Part shown: piece by piece, positions 1 to 6,076 of the stretch
Position numbering within the stretch: the first letter of the stretch is position 1
Layout of the letters: every line of letters begins with the position of its first letter
Assembly: GCA_021808985.1 (NCBI GenBank)
Contig: JAKBAQ010000075.1
Coordinates: 1-10,939, forward strand
Length of the DNA: 10,939 nucleotides
DNA from: Pseudomonadota bacterium
GTDB taxonomy: Bacteria > Pseudomonadota > Alphaproteobacteria > Acetobacterales > Acetobacteraceae
Reading direction: 5' to 3'
Notes under the pieces: generated by a model
Databases searched by the model: none
Seen by the model: only the letters and a program-made list of their open reading frames with translations
Told to the model about the DNA's origin: nothing
Position numbers and translations under genes: made by a program

Positions 1-843
1 TCGCTCTCCGGGCTCGGCCTCAGCGGCCCTTATGCCGCGCGCGGCTCGCATGGCCCGTCCTTTGACGCATTCGGCGGCCTCGCGCAGGCGCCGGCCACCG
101 GGCCGGTGAGCCGCTATAGCGGCATCACGCCCCCGCCAGTCGGCATGTATGCGATGGGCCTGCACGCGGCGCTCGGCGTGCTGGCGGCGGTCATCCGCGC
201 CCGCAGCACGGGGGAGGGGGCGATGATCGAGGTGGCGGCGACCGAATCCGCCGCGCATTGGCTTACCGACGCGCTGGAGCCGCTGCTGAACCCGGACACC
301 GCCCATGTCCGCCCCGGCTTCAACAACGCCGATGGCCGCCTCGCGCACTGGCCGTTGATGGATTACTACCGCACAGCCGATGGCGAGGTCCTGCTCCTGC
401 AGGTCATCATGCCCAAATTCTGGGAGAAGTTCTGGCGCCTGCTCGGCCGGCCAGACCTGCCGGACATATATGCCGGCGCCGCCACGCCGGAAGCGGCGGA
501 TGCGGAAATCGCCACCCGGCTCACGGCGCTCATCGCCAGCAGGCCCTTCGCGGAATGGGACGCGCTGTTCTCCGCCAATGACATCCCGTTCATCAAGGTC
601 AACACCTGCGATGATCTGGTGCGCGACCCGCATTTCCTCGCGCGCGGCAATGTCTACAGCGCGGCGCTGCCGGATGGGCAGGTGCTGCGCCTGACCTCGA
701 CGCCGGTGAAAGTCCACGGCCAGGATTTCTCCCCCGCCCTGGCGCCGGTCCTGGGCGAGCATTCGGACGAGGTGCTGGCATCAGTTCTGGGCCTCGCCCC
801 GGCCGAGATCGCGCAGCTGCGCGATCAGGGCACCATCGCCTGA
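1..843 (+). CDS. Family III CoA-transferase (CaiB/BaiF), 3' part; catalytic Asp position appears to be Met
   Basis: The reading frame is open from the first base, so the gene starts outside the window; the GTG at 106 is internal. The visible 280 residues fit the CaiB/BaiF family: an N-terminal stretch with SGPYAARG and a Phe-Asp-Ala-Phe-Gly-Gly-Leu segment (residues 21-27), then PPPVGMYAMGLHAALGVLAA (44-63) followed by R-A-R-S-T-G-E-G, and the long C-terminal part. Known members move CoA between carboxylates through a covalent aspartyl-CoA intermediate. The Asp lies four residues before the Gly of the D-x-x-x-G motif; aligned by eye, that position is Met49 (codon 145-147). The gene may therefore encode a non-catalytic subunit, one half of a tandem protein, or an enzyme with altered chemistry. 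A missing partner would lie upstream, outside the window. It converges on the acyl-CoA operon and probably shares its substrate. The family call is firm; activity is uncertain. Confidence 0.94.
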   Translation, partial: SLSGLGLSGPYAARGSHGPSFDAFGGLAQAPATGPVSRYSGITPPPVGMYAMGLHAALGVLAAVIRARSTGEGAMIEVAATESAAHWLTDALEPLLNPDTAHVRPGFNNADGRLAHWPLMDYYRTADGEVLLLQVIMPKFWEKFWRLLGRPDLPDIYAGAATPEAADAEIATRLTALIASRPFAEWDALFSANDIPFIKVNTCDDLVRDPHFLARGNVYSAALPDGQVLRLTSTPVKVHGQDFSPALAPVLGEHSDEVLASVLGLAPAEIAQLRDQGTIA

Positions 844-850
844 GGGAGCA

Positions 851-876
851 CACCGGGCCCTGCGCGCGGCCCGGTG
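851..876. terminator. GC-rich hairpin between convergent genes, possible bidirectional terminator
   Basis: CACCGGGCC (851-859) and GGCCCGGTG (868-876) are perfect reverse complements. They form a 9-bp stem with an 8-nt loop, sitting in the 38-nt gap between two convergent stop codons (ending at 843 and 882). There is no clear run of T on either side, so it is not a textbook intrinsic terminator. Position and stem strength are the only evidence. Confidence 0.5.
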
Positions 877-881
877 CTGAG

Positions 882-1694
882 TCAGTCGATCTCGTCCAGC
901 CGCTCATGCGCGTCCACAAACCGGCGCAGCCGCGCCCGCACCGCCTCCTCATCGCGCAGCAGCGTGGCGAAGCAGCGCAACTCCTCGTCCAGCCTGGCCG
1001 GCATGTTGTCCCGTGTCAGGTTCAATATGGCGGCGATGGTGCCGGCCGGGCGGCGGGCGAGGTCTTCGGCAAGCGCCACCGCCCGCTCCAGGGCCACGGG
1101 CGCCAGCTCGTCCACCAGCCCGAGCGCCAGCGCCTTCCCGGCATCGGCGATTTCCCCCTGCAGGATGAAAACCCGGGCTCTTTGCGGCCCGAGCAGGCGG
1201 CGCAGCCGCTGCGTGCCGCCCGCGCCGGGAAAGATGTTGAGGCGCACTTCCGGCAGGCCGATGGCGCGCGCGGCGGGGCTGGCGACCCGCATGGCGCAGC
1301 ACATCGCAATCTCGAAGCCGCCGCCCATGCATACGCCATCCAGCGCGGCGATCACCGGCTTCTCCGCCTCTTCCAGCATGCGGCATAGCGCCGGAAAAGC
1401 GCCGCGCGTGAAGGAATCGGGATCAACCTGGCCTTGGTGCAGCGCCTCGGCCGAGCGGCTGATCTGCCGGACATCGGCATGCCGGATGAACACACCCGTC
1501 TGCCCGCCGGTGAGCACGATGCCCCGCACCTCCTCATCCGCCAGCAGCGCGGCGAGCGCGCTGGCGAGCCGCGCCGCGCCCTTCACCGCGATATAGCCGT
1601 GCGGCGGGTTTGTGTAGCGCAGTATCGCCACCGCGCCGCGCCGTTCCAGGCTCACCAGTTCCGCGCCGGCTGGCGCGCGGCCCTCATCGCTCAT
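882..1694 (-). CDS. Enoyl-CoA hydratase/isomerase (crotonase family)
   Basis: A 270-residue protein of normal crotonase length. The first oxyanion-hole segment reads GVFIRHADV (67-75), a variant of the usual F-x-A-G-A-D. The second is GVCMGGGFEIAM (120-131). Glu128 and Glu149 (in GLPEV) match the two catalytic glutamates of rat mitochondrial enoyl-CoA hydratase (Glu144, Glu164), and PGAGGTQRL (156-164) is classic. With both glutamates present, hydration of a 2-enoyl-CoA is the expected reaction, but isomerase or retro-Claisen activity cannot be excluded. Odd points: the common Asp after the second Cys of the AMCC segment is Ala134, and there is one extra residue before GLPEV. The ATG at 1694 overlaps the stop of the upstream SDR gene as ATGA, so translation is probably coupled. 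It is the last gene of the leftward operon. The cytosolic product would feed a 3-hydroxyacyl-CoA to the SDR or a similar dehydrogenase. Confidence 0.95.
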   Translation of the reverse strand: MSDEGRAPAGAELVSLERRGAVAILRYTNPPHGYIAVKGAARLASALAALLADEEVRGIVLTGGQTGVFIRHADVRQISRSAEALHQGQVDPDSFTRGAFPALCRMLEEAEKPVIAALDGVCMGGGFEIAMCCAMRVASPAARAIGLPEVRLNIFPGAGGTQRLRRLLGPQRARVFILQGEIADAGKALALGLVDELAPVALERAVALAEDLARRPAGTIAAILNLTRDNMPARLDEELRCFATLLRDEEAVRARLRRFVDAHERLDEID

Positions 1695-2431
1695 GCGGTG
1701 TAGCCGCCATCGACGGCGAGCTGCGCGCCGGTCACGAAGCTGCTTTCATCCGAGAGCAGAAACACAACCGGCCCGACCATCTCCTCCGGCGCGGCCGTGC
1801 GCCGCAGCGGCGTCACCCGCGCGCCGCGTTCGCGCCCGCTGCCGTGTGAGCTTTCATCCAGCAGCCGGGTGGCGAAAAACCCCGGGATGATCGCGTTCAC
1901 CCGGATGTTCCGCGGGGCCAGCTCCACGGCCGCCGAGCGGCTCATGCCGATGACCGCCGCCTTGGCCCCCGCATAGGCGTTGACGCCAGGATGCGCCTTG
2001 ACCCCCGCCGCCGAAGCGATGTTGACAATCGAGCCGGACCCGTTGGCGCTCATTGCCGCAAGCACCGCGCGCATGCCCAGCAGCACGCCGATCTGGTTCA
2101 CGCCGATGATTTGGTGGATCTGCGCATCCGTGACCTGCGCGATCGGCGCGCTTACGGAATAGCCTGCATTGTTCACAAGGCCGCTGACATGGCCAAAACG
2201 CGCCAGCGTTTGCGCCACGATATTGTCCCAGTCGGCGGCCAGGCTCACATCCTGCGGCACGAACAGCGCATTCCCGCCCAGATCCTGCGCAATCTTCCGG
2301 CCCGCCGCCTCATCGCGCCCGCCGAACGCGGCCTTGCCGCCATGCCGGATGATGCCGCGCACCACCGCCTCACCCATGCCGCGCGTGCCGCCGCTGACGA
2401 TGACAACCCTTCCCGCCAAACGTTGATCCAT
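1691..2431 (-). CDS. Classical short-chain dehydrogenase/reductase (SDR)
   Basis: 246 residues, the normal size for a classical SDR. The glycine-rich cofactor motif is SGGTRGMG (13-20), the structural NNAG is at 87-90, and the catalytic tetrad is Asn112, Ser140, Tyr153 and Lys157 (YAGAK). The C-terminal PGF motif (around 179-181) and the SSFVTGAQLAVDGGY tail are typical. Arg39 after the second beta strand suggests NADP(H) preference; this is inference. It probably interconverts a hydroxyl and a keto group on a pathway intermediate, perhaps the 3-hydroxyacyl-CoA made by the adjacent hydratase. A purine-rich stretch (AAGGGATGG on the minus strand) precedes the ATG. The gene follows the EthD gene by 31 nt and overlaps the hydratase gene by 4 nt, so it is mid-operon. 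Exact substrate unknown. Confidence 0.96.
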   Translation of the reverse strand: MDQRLAGRVVIVSGGTRGMGEAVVRGIIRHGGKAAFGGRDEAAGRKIAQDLGGNALFVPQDVSLAADWDNIVAQTLARFGHVSGLVNNAGYSVSAPIAQVTDAQIHQIIGVNQIGVLLGMRAVLAAMSANGSGSIVNIASAAGVKAHPGVNAYAGAKAAVIGMSRSAAVELAPRNIRVNAIIPGFFATRLLDESSHGSGRERGARVTPLRRTAAPEEMVGPVVFLLSDESSFVTGAQLAVDGGYTA

Positions 2432-2462
2432 GTTTCCATCCCTTTCCCCTCATCAGACGGCG

Positions 2463-2840
2463 TCATGCGCGCGTGATGATTTCGTGCTCCTGCGTGAAAA
2501 ACAGTGTCGAGTTCTCAAGGTCGATGAAATTGCGCTCATCGGCCAGCAGCCGCCGCCCGGCGGCGCGGCTCTCGGGCGTGGCCCCGGCGGCGAGGATATC
2601 GCCGATAGTCTCCCACCAAAGCTCCGCCACGCCGTCATAGGGTGCCACGCCGCAGCCGCGCGCCGCCACCGCGGGCATGATGCGCGGATCGGCAAAGCTA
2701 TGGCTCTGGGTATAGCGGCGGATGCGCAGCGCCGGCGCCACCTCGCGCACCAGCGGCGCATGGGTCTCGTACCAATAGGCGTGGAACGCCGGCAGCGAGA
2801 GCGACGGCAACCGCCGCAGGCAGAAGACGATCTTGATCAT
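2463..2840 (-). CDS. EthD-domain protein (ferredoxin-like dimeric alpha/beta-barrel fold)
   Basis: A 125-residue protein starting MIKIVFCLRR. The helix-1 signature FHAYWYETHAPL (19-30) and the C-terminal DERNFIDLENS (101-111) are hallmarks of the EthD family, small dimeric proteins first noted beside the EthR-regulated ethyl-tert-butyl-ether cytochrome P450 genes and common in catabolic clusters. Their biochemical role is usually unknown; some relatives act as lyases, isomerases or monooxygenases. I chose the ATG at 2840 over the upstream in-frame start at 2897 because GGAGG lies 7 nt before it, homology begins there, and the longer form would run 41 nt into the preceding gene. It sits 16 nt after the MDR oxidoreductase and 31 nt before the SDR, so it is operonic. 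Function in the pathway is unassigned. Confidence 0.9.
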   Translation of the reverse strand: MIKIVFCLRRLPSLSLPAFHAYWYETHAPLVREVAPALRIRRYTQSHSFADPRIMPAVAARGCGVAPYDGVAELWWETIGDILAAGATPESRAAGRRLLADERNFIDLENSTLFFTQEHEIITRA

Positions 2841-2847
2841 TATGGGT

Positions 2848-2852
2848 CCTCC
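2848..2852 (-). promoter_or_regulatory. Shine-Dalgarno site that fixes the EthD-gene start
   Basis: The minus strand reads GGAGG, 7 nt upstream of the ATG at 2840 and inside the 16-nt gap after the MDR stop. This favours the 125-residue EthD protein over the longer 144-residue reading frame. Confidence 0.8.
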
Positions 2853-2856
2853 GGCG

Positions 2857-3879
2857 TCATGGTTCGGGGGAAATGCGCAGCAGCAGCTTGCCGTCATGGT
2901 TGCCGGTGAACAGCCGGCTCAGCGCGTCCGGCGCCCCGGCCAAGCCGCCCTCCACCACATGGTCCTTCCATTTAAGCCGCCCCTCGGCGATCCATTGGCC
3001 AAGCCTGGTGAACGCCTCGCGGGCGCGTGGCAGGTAATCGATGACGATAAAGCCCCGCACCGTCAGGCGCTGCATCAGGATCCGGCCGAAATCCCTTGGC
3101 CCCGGCAGCGGCCCTTCATCGTTATAACCTGCGATCATGCCGCACAGCGCCATACGCCCGTTCTGGCGCAGCCGCTCGAACACCGCATTCATGATCGTGC
3201 CGCCGACATTCTCGAAGTCGATGTCCACGCCCTCCGGGCAGAGCCGGTCCAGCGCCGCGCCCACATCCTCGGCCTTGTAGTCCACCGCGCCGTCGAACCC
3301 GAGCGCCCCGGTCAGCCAGGCGCATTTCGCCGGCCCGCCGGCGATGCCGATCACCTTGCAGCCCATGATCTTGCCGATCTGCCCGACAGCCGACCCCACG
3401 GCCCCCGCGGCGGCCGAGACCACCAGCACCTCGCCGGGCTTGGGCTGGCCGATCTCCAGCAGGCCGAAATAGGCGGTCAGCCCGGTGGGGCCGAGGATTG
3501 AGAGATGCGCCGTCAGCGGCACGCCCGGCACCGGCTTCAGCTTGCGTGCCAGCCGGGCGGCGGAGATGGTGTAGAGCTGCCATCCGCCTTCGCCGGGCAT
3601 CACGATATCCCCCGGCGCAAAGCCGTCGGCCCTGCTTTCCTCCACCACGCCTACGGTCACGCCGCGCATCACCTCGCCAATTCCCACGGGCGGCAGATAT
3701 TGCTCGCGCGCGCTCATCCACAGCCGGTTGGTTGGGTCCAGCGAGAGGTAGAGGTTGCGCACCAGCAGCTCACCATCACGCGGGGGCGGCACGGGCGCGT
3801 GCACCAGCTCCAGGTCAGCGGCGCTGACACCTCCAGCGGGCCGGTGCTGCAATATCCATTTCTGATTAAGGCGGTCCAT
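2857..3879 (-). CDS. Zinc-free NADP-dependent oxidoreductase, MDR superfamily (CurA/PTGR1/LTB4DH-like)
   Basis: 340 residues. The N-terminal catalytic domain has LSLDPTNRLWM (46-56), typical of leukotriene-B4-dehydrogenase and curcumin-reductase-like enzymes, and the Cys/His zinc ligands of alcohol dehydrogenases are absent. TGLTAYFGLLEIG (132-144) leads into the Rossmann motif SAAAGAVGSAVGQIGK (155-170). Lys185, Tyr201 and Asn327 lie where PTGR1-type enzymes bind the NADP phosphate and ribose, by eye alignment. Such enzymes usually reduce the C=C bond of alpha,beta-unsaturated ketones or aldehydes using NADPH. A GGAGG site 6 nt before the ATG supports the start. It is the first gene of the leftward operon, directly downstream of the AT-rich island. 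It may saturate an enone or enoyl intermediate, but the substrate is not readable from sequence. Confidence 0.95.
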   Translation of the reverse strand: MDRLNQKWILQHRPAGGVSAADLELVHAPVPPPRDGELLVRNLYLSLDPTNRLWMSAREQYLPPVGIGEVMRGVTVGVVEESRADGFAPGDIVMPGEGGWQLYTISAARLARKLKPVPGVPLTAHLSILGPTGLTAYFGLLEIGQPKPGEVLVVSAAAGAVGSAVGQIGKIMGCKVIGIAGGPAKCAWLTGALGFDGAVDYKAEDVGAALDRLCPEGVDIDFENVGGTIMNAVFERLRQNGRMALCGMIAGYNDEGPLPGPRDFGRILMQRLTVRGFIVIDYLPRAREAFTRLGQWIAEGRLKWKDHVVEGGLAGAPDALSRLFTGNHDGKLLLRISPEP

Positions 3880-3885
3880 ACATGT

Positions 3886-3890
3886 CCTCC
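3886..3890 (-). promoter_or_regulatory. Strong Shine-Dalgarno site of the MDR oxidoreductase gene
   Basis: The minus strand reads GGAGG, 6 nt upstream of the ATG at 3879. It is the strongest initiation signal of the acyl-CoA operon, consistent with this being its first gene. Confidence 0.75.
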
Positions 3891-3900
3891 AAAGCGCAGG

Positions 3901-3935
3901 TGTATAATAATTAGCTGATTAATTTAATTTGTGAA
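3901..3935 (-). promoter_or_regulatory. AT-rich island, likely promoter/operator of the acyl-CoA operon
   Basis: This stretch is almost pure A/T from 3903 to 3930 in an otherwise GC-rich window. On the minus strand it offers TATTAT (3904-3909, five of six bases matching a -10 box) and TTCACA (3930-3935, five of six matching a -35 box). Their 20-bp spacing is longer than the usual 16-18 bp, so the exact elements are doubtful. A weak inverted repeat, AATTA (3909-3913) and TAATT (3920-3924), lies between them and could be an operator half-site pair. The region separates the methyltransferase stop from the MDR start (104 nt in total). I see no convincing terminator there. Confidence 0.4.
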
Positions 3936-3983
3936 GCCGGGCGCGGAAGCAACGAATGCCGCCGCGCGGGAGATCAGCCCCGG

Positions 3984-4793
3984 CTAATCCTTGAGCGAAG
4001 TGACCGAGACGAGCGCCAGCCGCGTGCTGTCGAACCCGCCGGTCGCGGTCATTCTCGTTCCTGTCTCCGGCTCGCGGTAGCAGCGATATGCGGGGGCTTG
4101 CGGGCGCATTCCCGTGCCGTGCGCCAGCCGCGCATGGCTGGCGGCGATTTCGGCCTCAAGCGCCGCCGTGGCGGGTTTCTGCATGCGGTCGATAATGCTC
4201 AGCCGCCCGCCTGGGCGCAGCACCCGCCCGGCCAGGGCATAAACCTGCCGGTGCAGCGCCAGGCGCAACCCCGCGGCGCTGGTTATGCCCAGCCCCTCGA
4301 GGCACAAATTCTGGCCGCGCGCATGGTGGGTGCCGACCAGCCAGCAGGCCATGCCGTCAAAACATGGGCCGTTGACAAGCCAGGCAAGCAGCGTCCCGTC
4401 ATTCATCGCGTCACCCTCCACCACCAGCCCGGCGGGGGGCGCATCCGCGGGCATGGGCAGGTAGCGGATGGCATAGCGCCCATCCCGGCCGGCCACCGGC
4501 CTGCCGCGCAACAAGGGGCGGGCCGGAACGCCAGCCTCCCGCAGCCTCGCGCAAGTGGCGCGCACGCAGGCCGGGTTTTCATCCAGCGCCACCAGCTCAT
4601 GCCCCGCCGCGCACAGCGCCGCCGAGGAAAAGCCAACCCCGCAGCCAATTTCCAGCACGCGCCGGCTGCCGGCCAGCTGTTCCGCCATCCAGGCGTAATG
4701 GCCTTCAGCGGCGAAGAAAGACGAGGTCGCGCTCCAGCCGCGCGCGTAATCGGCGCGCTGGCGGCTCAGGCCCGCCAGCGCCGAAGCTGTCAT
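3984..4793 (-). CDS. Class I SAM-dependent methyltransferase, substrate unknown
   Basis: 269 residues. The SAM-binding motif I is VLEIGCGVGFSS (46-57), followed by an acidic end of strand 2 (LVALDEN, 67-73), a GDA motif around 127-129 and VLRPGGRLSIID (191-202), the post-motif typical of Rossmann methyltransferases. An N-terminal segment rich in Ser/Phe/Tyr (20-38) probably caps the active site, and FDGMACWLVGTHHARG (145-160) carries two adjacent His. I do not recognise the subfamily, so small molecule, lipid, peptide or protein targets are all open. The ATG at 4793 has no good Shine-Dalgarno sequence of its own. Instead its ATGA overlaps the stop of a 34-codon ORF with a strong site, which suggests translational coupling. 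The gene ends 104 nt before the acyl-CoA operon. It is divergent from the cis-prenyltransferase, so a shared role is possible but unproven. Confidence 0.86.
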   Translation of the reverse strand: MTASALAGLSRQRADYARGWSATSSFFAAEGHYAWMAEQLAGSRRVLEIGCGVGFSSAALCAAGHELVALDENPACVRATCARLREAGVPARPLLRGRPVAGRDGRYAIRYLPMPADAPPAGLVVEGDAMNDGTLLAWLVNGPCFDGMACWLVGTHHARGQNLCLEGLGITSAAGLRLALHRQVYALAGRVLRPGGRLSIIDRMQKPATAALEAEIAASHARLAHGTGMRPQAPAYRCYREPETGTRMTATGGFDSTRLALVSVTSLKD

Positions 4794-4894
4794 GGCGCGC
4801 AGGCCCCGTGGCGGGCGGCGGAGCAGGGGAGTGCCGGCGGAGGCGGCAAGTCAGCCGCCACGGGCATGGCCGTAAGCGGGTGGGGCTGGTGCAT
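4790..4894 (-). CDS. Possible 34-codon small ORF coupled to the methyltransferase
   Basis: On the minus strand an ATG at 4894 opens a 34-residue frame starting M-H-Q-P-H-P-L-T-A-M. It has a run of four prolines (17-20), Cys24 and Cys32, His2, His5 and His29, and ends A-C-A-P. GAGGAG (4903-4908) lies 8 nt before the ATG, better than most sites in this window. The stop overlaps the methyltransferase start as ATGA, the same arrangement as the two certain coupled gene pairs here. The peptide has no recognisable domain, signal peptide or membrane segment. It could be a leader that delivers ribosomes to the methyltransferase, a tiny protein, or a peptide substrate of the methyltransferase. It may also be chance in GC-rich DNA, where open frames are common. 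Confidence 0.45.
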   Translation of the reverse strand: MHQPHPLTAMPVAADLPPPPALPCSAARHGACAP

Positions 4895-4902
4895 TTTGGG
4901 CG

Positions 4903-4908
4903 CTCCTC
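4903..4908 (-). promoter_or_regulatory. Shine-Dalgarno site before the small ORF
   Basis: The minus strand reads GAGGAG, 8 nt upstream of the ATG at 4894. No comparable site precedes the methyltransferase ATG at 4793, so this may be the initiation point for both frames. Confidence 0.5.
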
Positions 4909-5079
4909 TGCGTATCACGGCAAGCTTTATCTGCGCGGGCGGGCGAGTCAATAATATTTAATCGATCGGCTACATATTTGGTGTTTGCCTGTGCTGGCTG
5001 GCCGGGCTGCTTAATCAACCGGATATCGTGCCGGTCTCGCTATGGATGGGGGCTAAAAAACGGCAAAAGCTTTTCCAGA

Positions 5080-5088
5080 TGCGATAAT
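5080..5088 (+). promoter_or_regulatory. Extended -10-like element, candidate promoter of the cis-prenyltransferase operon
   Basis: TGCGATAAT matches the extended -10 form TGn followed by a hexamer with five of six consensus bases. It lies about 60 nt upstream of the ATG at 5150. No convincing -35 box precedes it, which extended -10 promoters tolerate. The AAAAGCTTTT palindrome at 5065-5074 falls in the spacer and could be a regulator site. Confidence 0.35.
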
Positions 5089-5149
5089 TGCCTATAGATG
5101 GCCCTCAACCCAGTCCTTCGGCGCGGGATCGCATGCAAGCCATGAGTAG

Positions 5150-6049
5150 ATGAACGAGATTCGCACAGTGGACACGCCTGAACCGGCAACCCGTTTAACG
5201 CCGAACCGGCGGAGGAAATTCCTGGCCATGGCCGCGCCGCCGTTTCGGCGTGGCTTGCGGCTGGTGTCGCGCCCTGTATGGCGGCTGGTTTACGGGCTGT
5301 ATGAGCGCCGGTTGCAAAAACAGGTGTGCGCTCAGCCCATGCCCGGCCATGTCGGCATCATCCTCGACGGCAACCGCCGCCATGCCCGGGAAAGCGGCAT
5401 GCGGAACCCTGAAGCCATCTACCGTCTCGGGGCCGCCAAGCTTGATGATATCCTGGCCTGGAGCGCCGCGCTGGGCGTGCGCATGGTCACGCTCTGGGTC
5501 TTCTCGCCGGATAATCTGCGCCGCCCGGAATCCGAGATTGGCGGCATTTTCGGCGCGGTCGAGGCCAAGATGCGCGCTTTGGCGGCCGACCCGCATATCC
5601 ACCGCAAAGGCGTGCACATCGCCGCCATGGGGCGGCGGGATCTGTTGCCCCCAGCCCTGCTGGAGGCGCTGGATGCCGCCGAGGCCGCCACGCGCGGCAA
5701 TGACCAGCTCACGGTGACACTCGCCATCGGCTATGGCGGGCGCCAGGAAATCGCCGATGCGGTGCGCGGGTTCCTTGATGATTGCGGGGCTCAAGGGCTT
5801 TCCGTGGCGCAGGCGGCATCCCTGGTTACACCCGAGGCGATCCGGCGGCATCTCTATCTGGCCGACATGCCAGACCCGGACCTGATCATCCGCACCAGCG
5901 GAGAGGTGCGGCTCTCCGGCTTCATGCTCTGGCAGAGCGTGCATAGCGAGCTGTATTTCTGCGACGTGAACTGGCCGGTGCTGCGGCGGATCGATTATCT
6001 GCGCGCCATCCGCTCCTATCAGCGGCGCGAGCGGAGATTTGGCGTCTGA
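5150..6049 (+). CDS. uppS: Cis-prenyltransferase, undecaprenyl-diphosphate-synthase family
   Basis: 299 residues. The catalytic P-loop reads HVGIILDGNRRHAR (67-80), with Asp73 as the expected Mg/diphosphate-binding Asp. SPDNLRRP (119-126) corresponds to the S-x-E-N-W-x-R-P region, IGYGGRQEIADA (193-204) is typical, and the isopentenyl-diphosphate site is present as RTSGEVRLSGF (248-258) followed by WQSVHSELYF (261-270). The family condenses isopentenyl diphosphate with cis geometry to make polyprenyl diphosphates, classically the C55 carrier for peptidoglycan and surface glycans. Unusual features are a basic N-terminal extension of about 65 residues before the core and DGNRRHA in place of DGNGRWA, closer to the DGNRR form of mycobacterial short-chain and eukaryotic enzymes. 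Product length therefore cannot be assumed. The ATG at 5150 has a poor Shine-Dalgarno sequence; an in-frame ATG at 5228, with GGAGG 12 nt upstream, is an alternative giving 273 residues. The DedA-PAP2 gene follows after 27 nt, probably in one operon. Confidence 0.92.
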   Translation: MNEIRTVDTPEPATRLTPNRRRKFLAMAAPPFRRGLRLVSRPVWRLVYGLYERRLQKQVCAQPMPGHVGIILDGNRRHARESGMRNPEAIYRLGAAKLDDILAWSAALGVRMVTLWVFSPDNLRRPESEIGGIFGAVEAKMRALAADPHIHRKGVHIAAMGRRDLLPPALLEALDAAEAATRGNDQLTVTLAIGYGGRQEIADAVRGFLDDCGAQGLSVAQAASLVTPEAIRRHLYLADMPDPDLIIRTSGEVRLSGFMLWQSVHSELYFCDVNWPVLRRIDYLRAIRSYQRRERRFGV

Positions 6050-6076
6050 GCGGCGGCGCGATAGGCTGAGCGCCTG

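Larger units (their letters stand above)
4895..5149. other. Divergent intergenic region between methyltransferase and cis-prenyltransferase
   Basis: 255 nt with no recognisable gene. Two AT-richer blocks (about 4946-4980 and 5053-5098) stand out from the GC-rich flanks, one nearer each divergent gene. The left block contains TTGACT on the minus strand (4946-4951, five of six matching a -35 box), but no well-spaced -10 follows it; TTTATC at 4926-4931 is too close. The right block holds a perfect 10-bp palindrome, AAAAGCTTTT (5065-5074), just upstream of an extended -10-like sequence. This is most likely a two-way promoter region. Confidence 0.6.

Noticed and set aside
106..108. GTG at 106 as the CoA-transferase start
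   Set aside because: The frame is open to the window edge, and the upstream residues (SGPYAARG and the Phe-Asp-Ala-Phe-Gly-Gly segment) are conserved family sequence, so the true start is upstream.
874..1596. Plus-strand open frame opposite the enoyl-CoA hydratase gene
   Set aside because: A Ser/Arg/Ala-rich translation without domains, fully opposite a gene with clear catalytic motifs.
2841..2897. Longer N-terminus for the EthD protein (start at 2897)
   Set aside because: The extra 19 residues show no homology, would overlap the preceding gene by 41 nt, and skip the good ribosome site just before the ATG at 2840.
6056..6074. GGCGC / GCGCC arms around the ribosome site of the DedA-PAP2 gene as a translational switch
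   Set aside because: Only 5-bp arms with a 9-nt loop in GC-rich DNA; too weak to call a regulatory structure.
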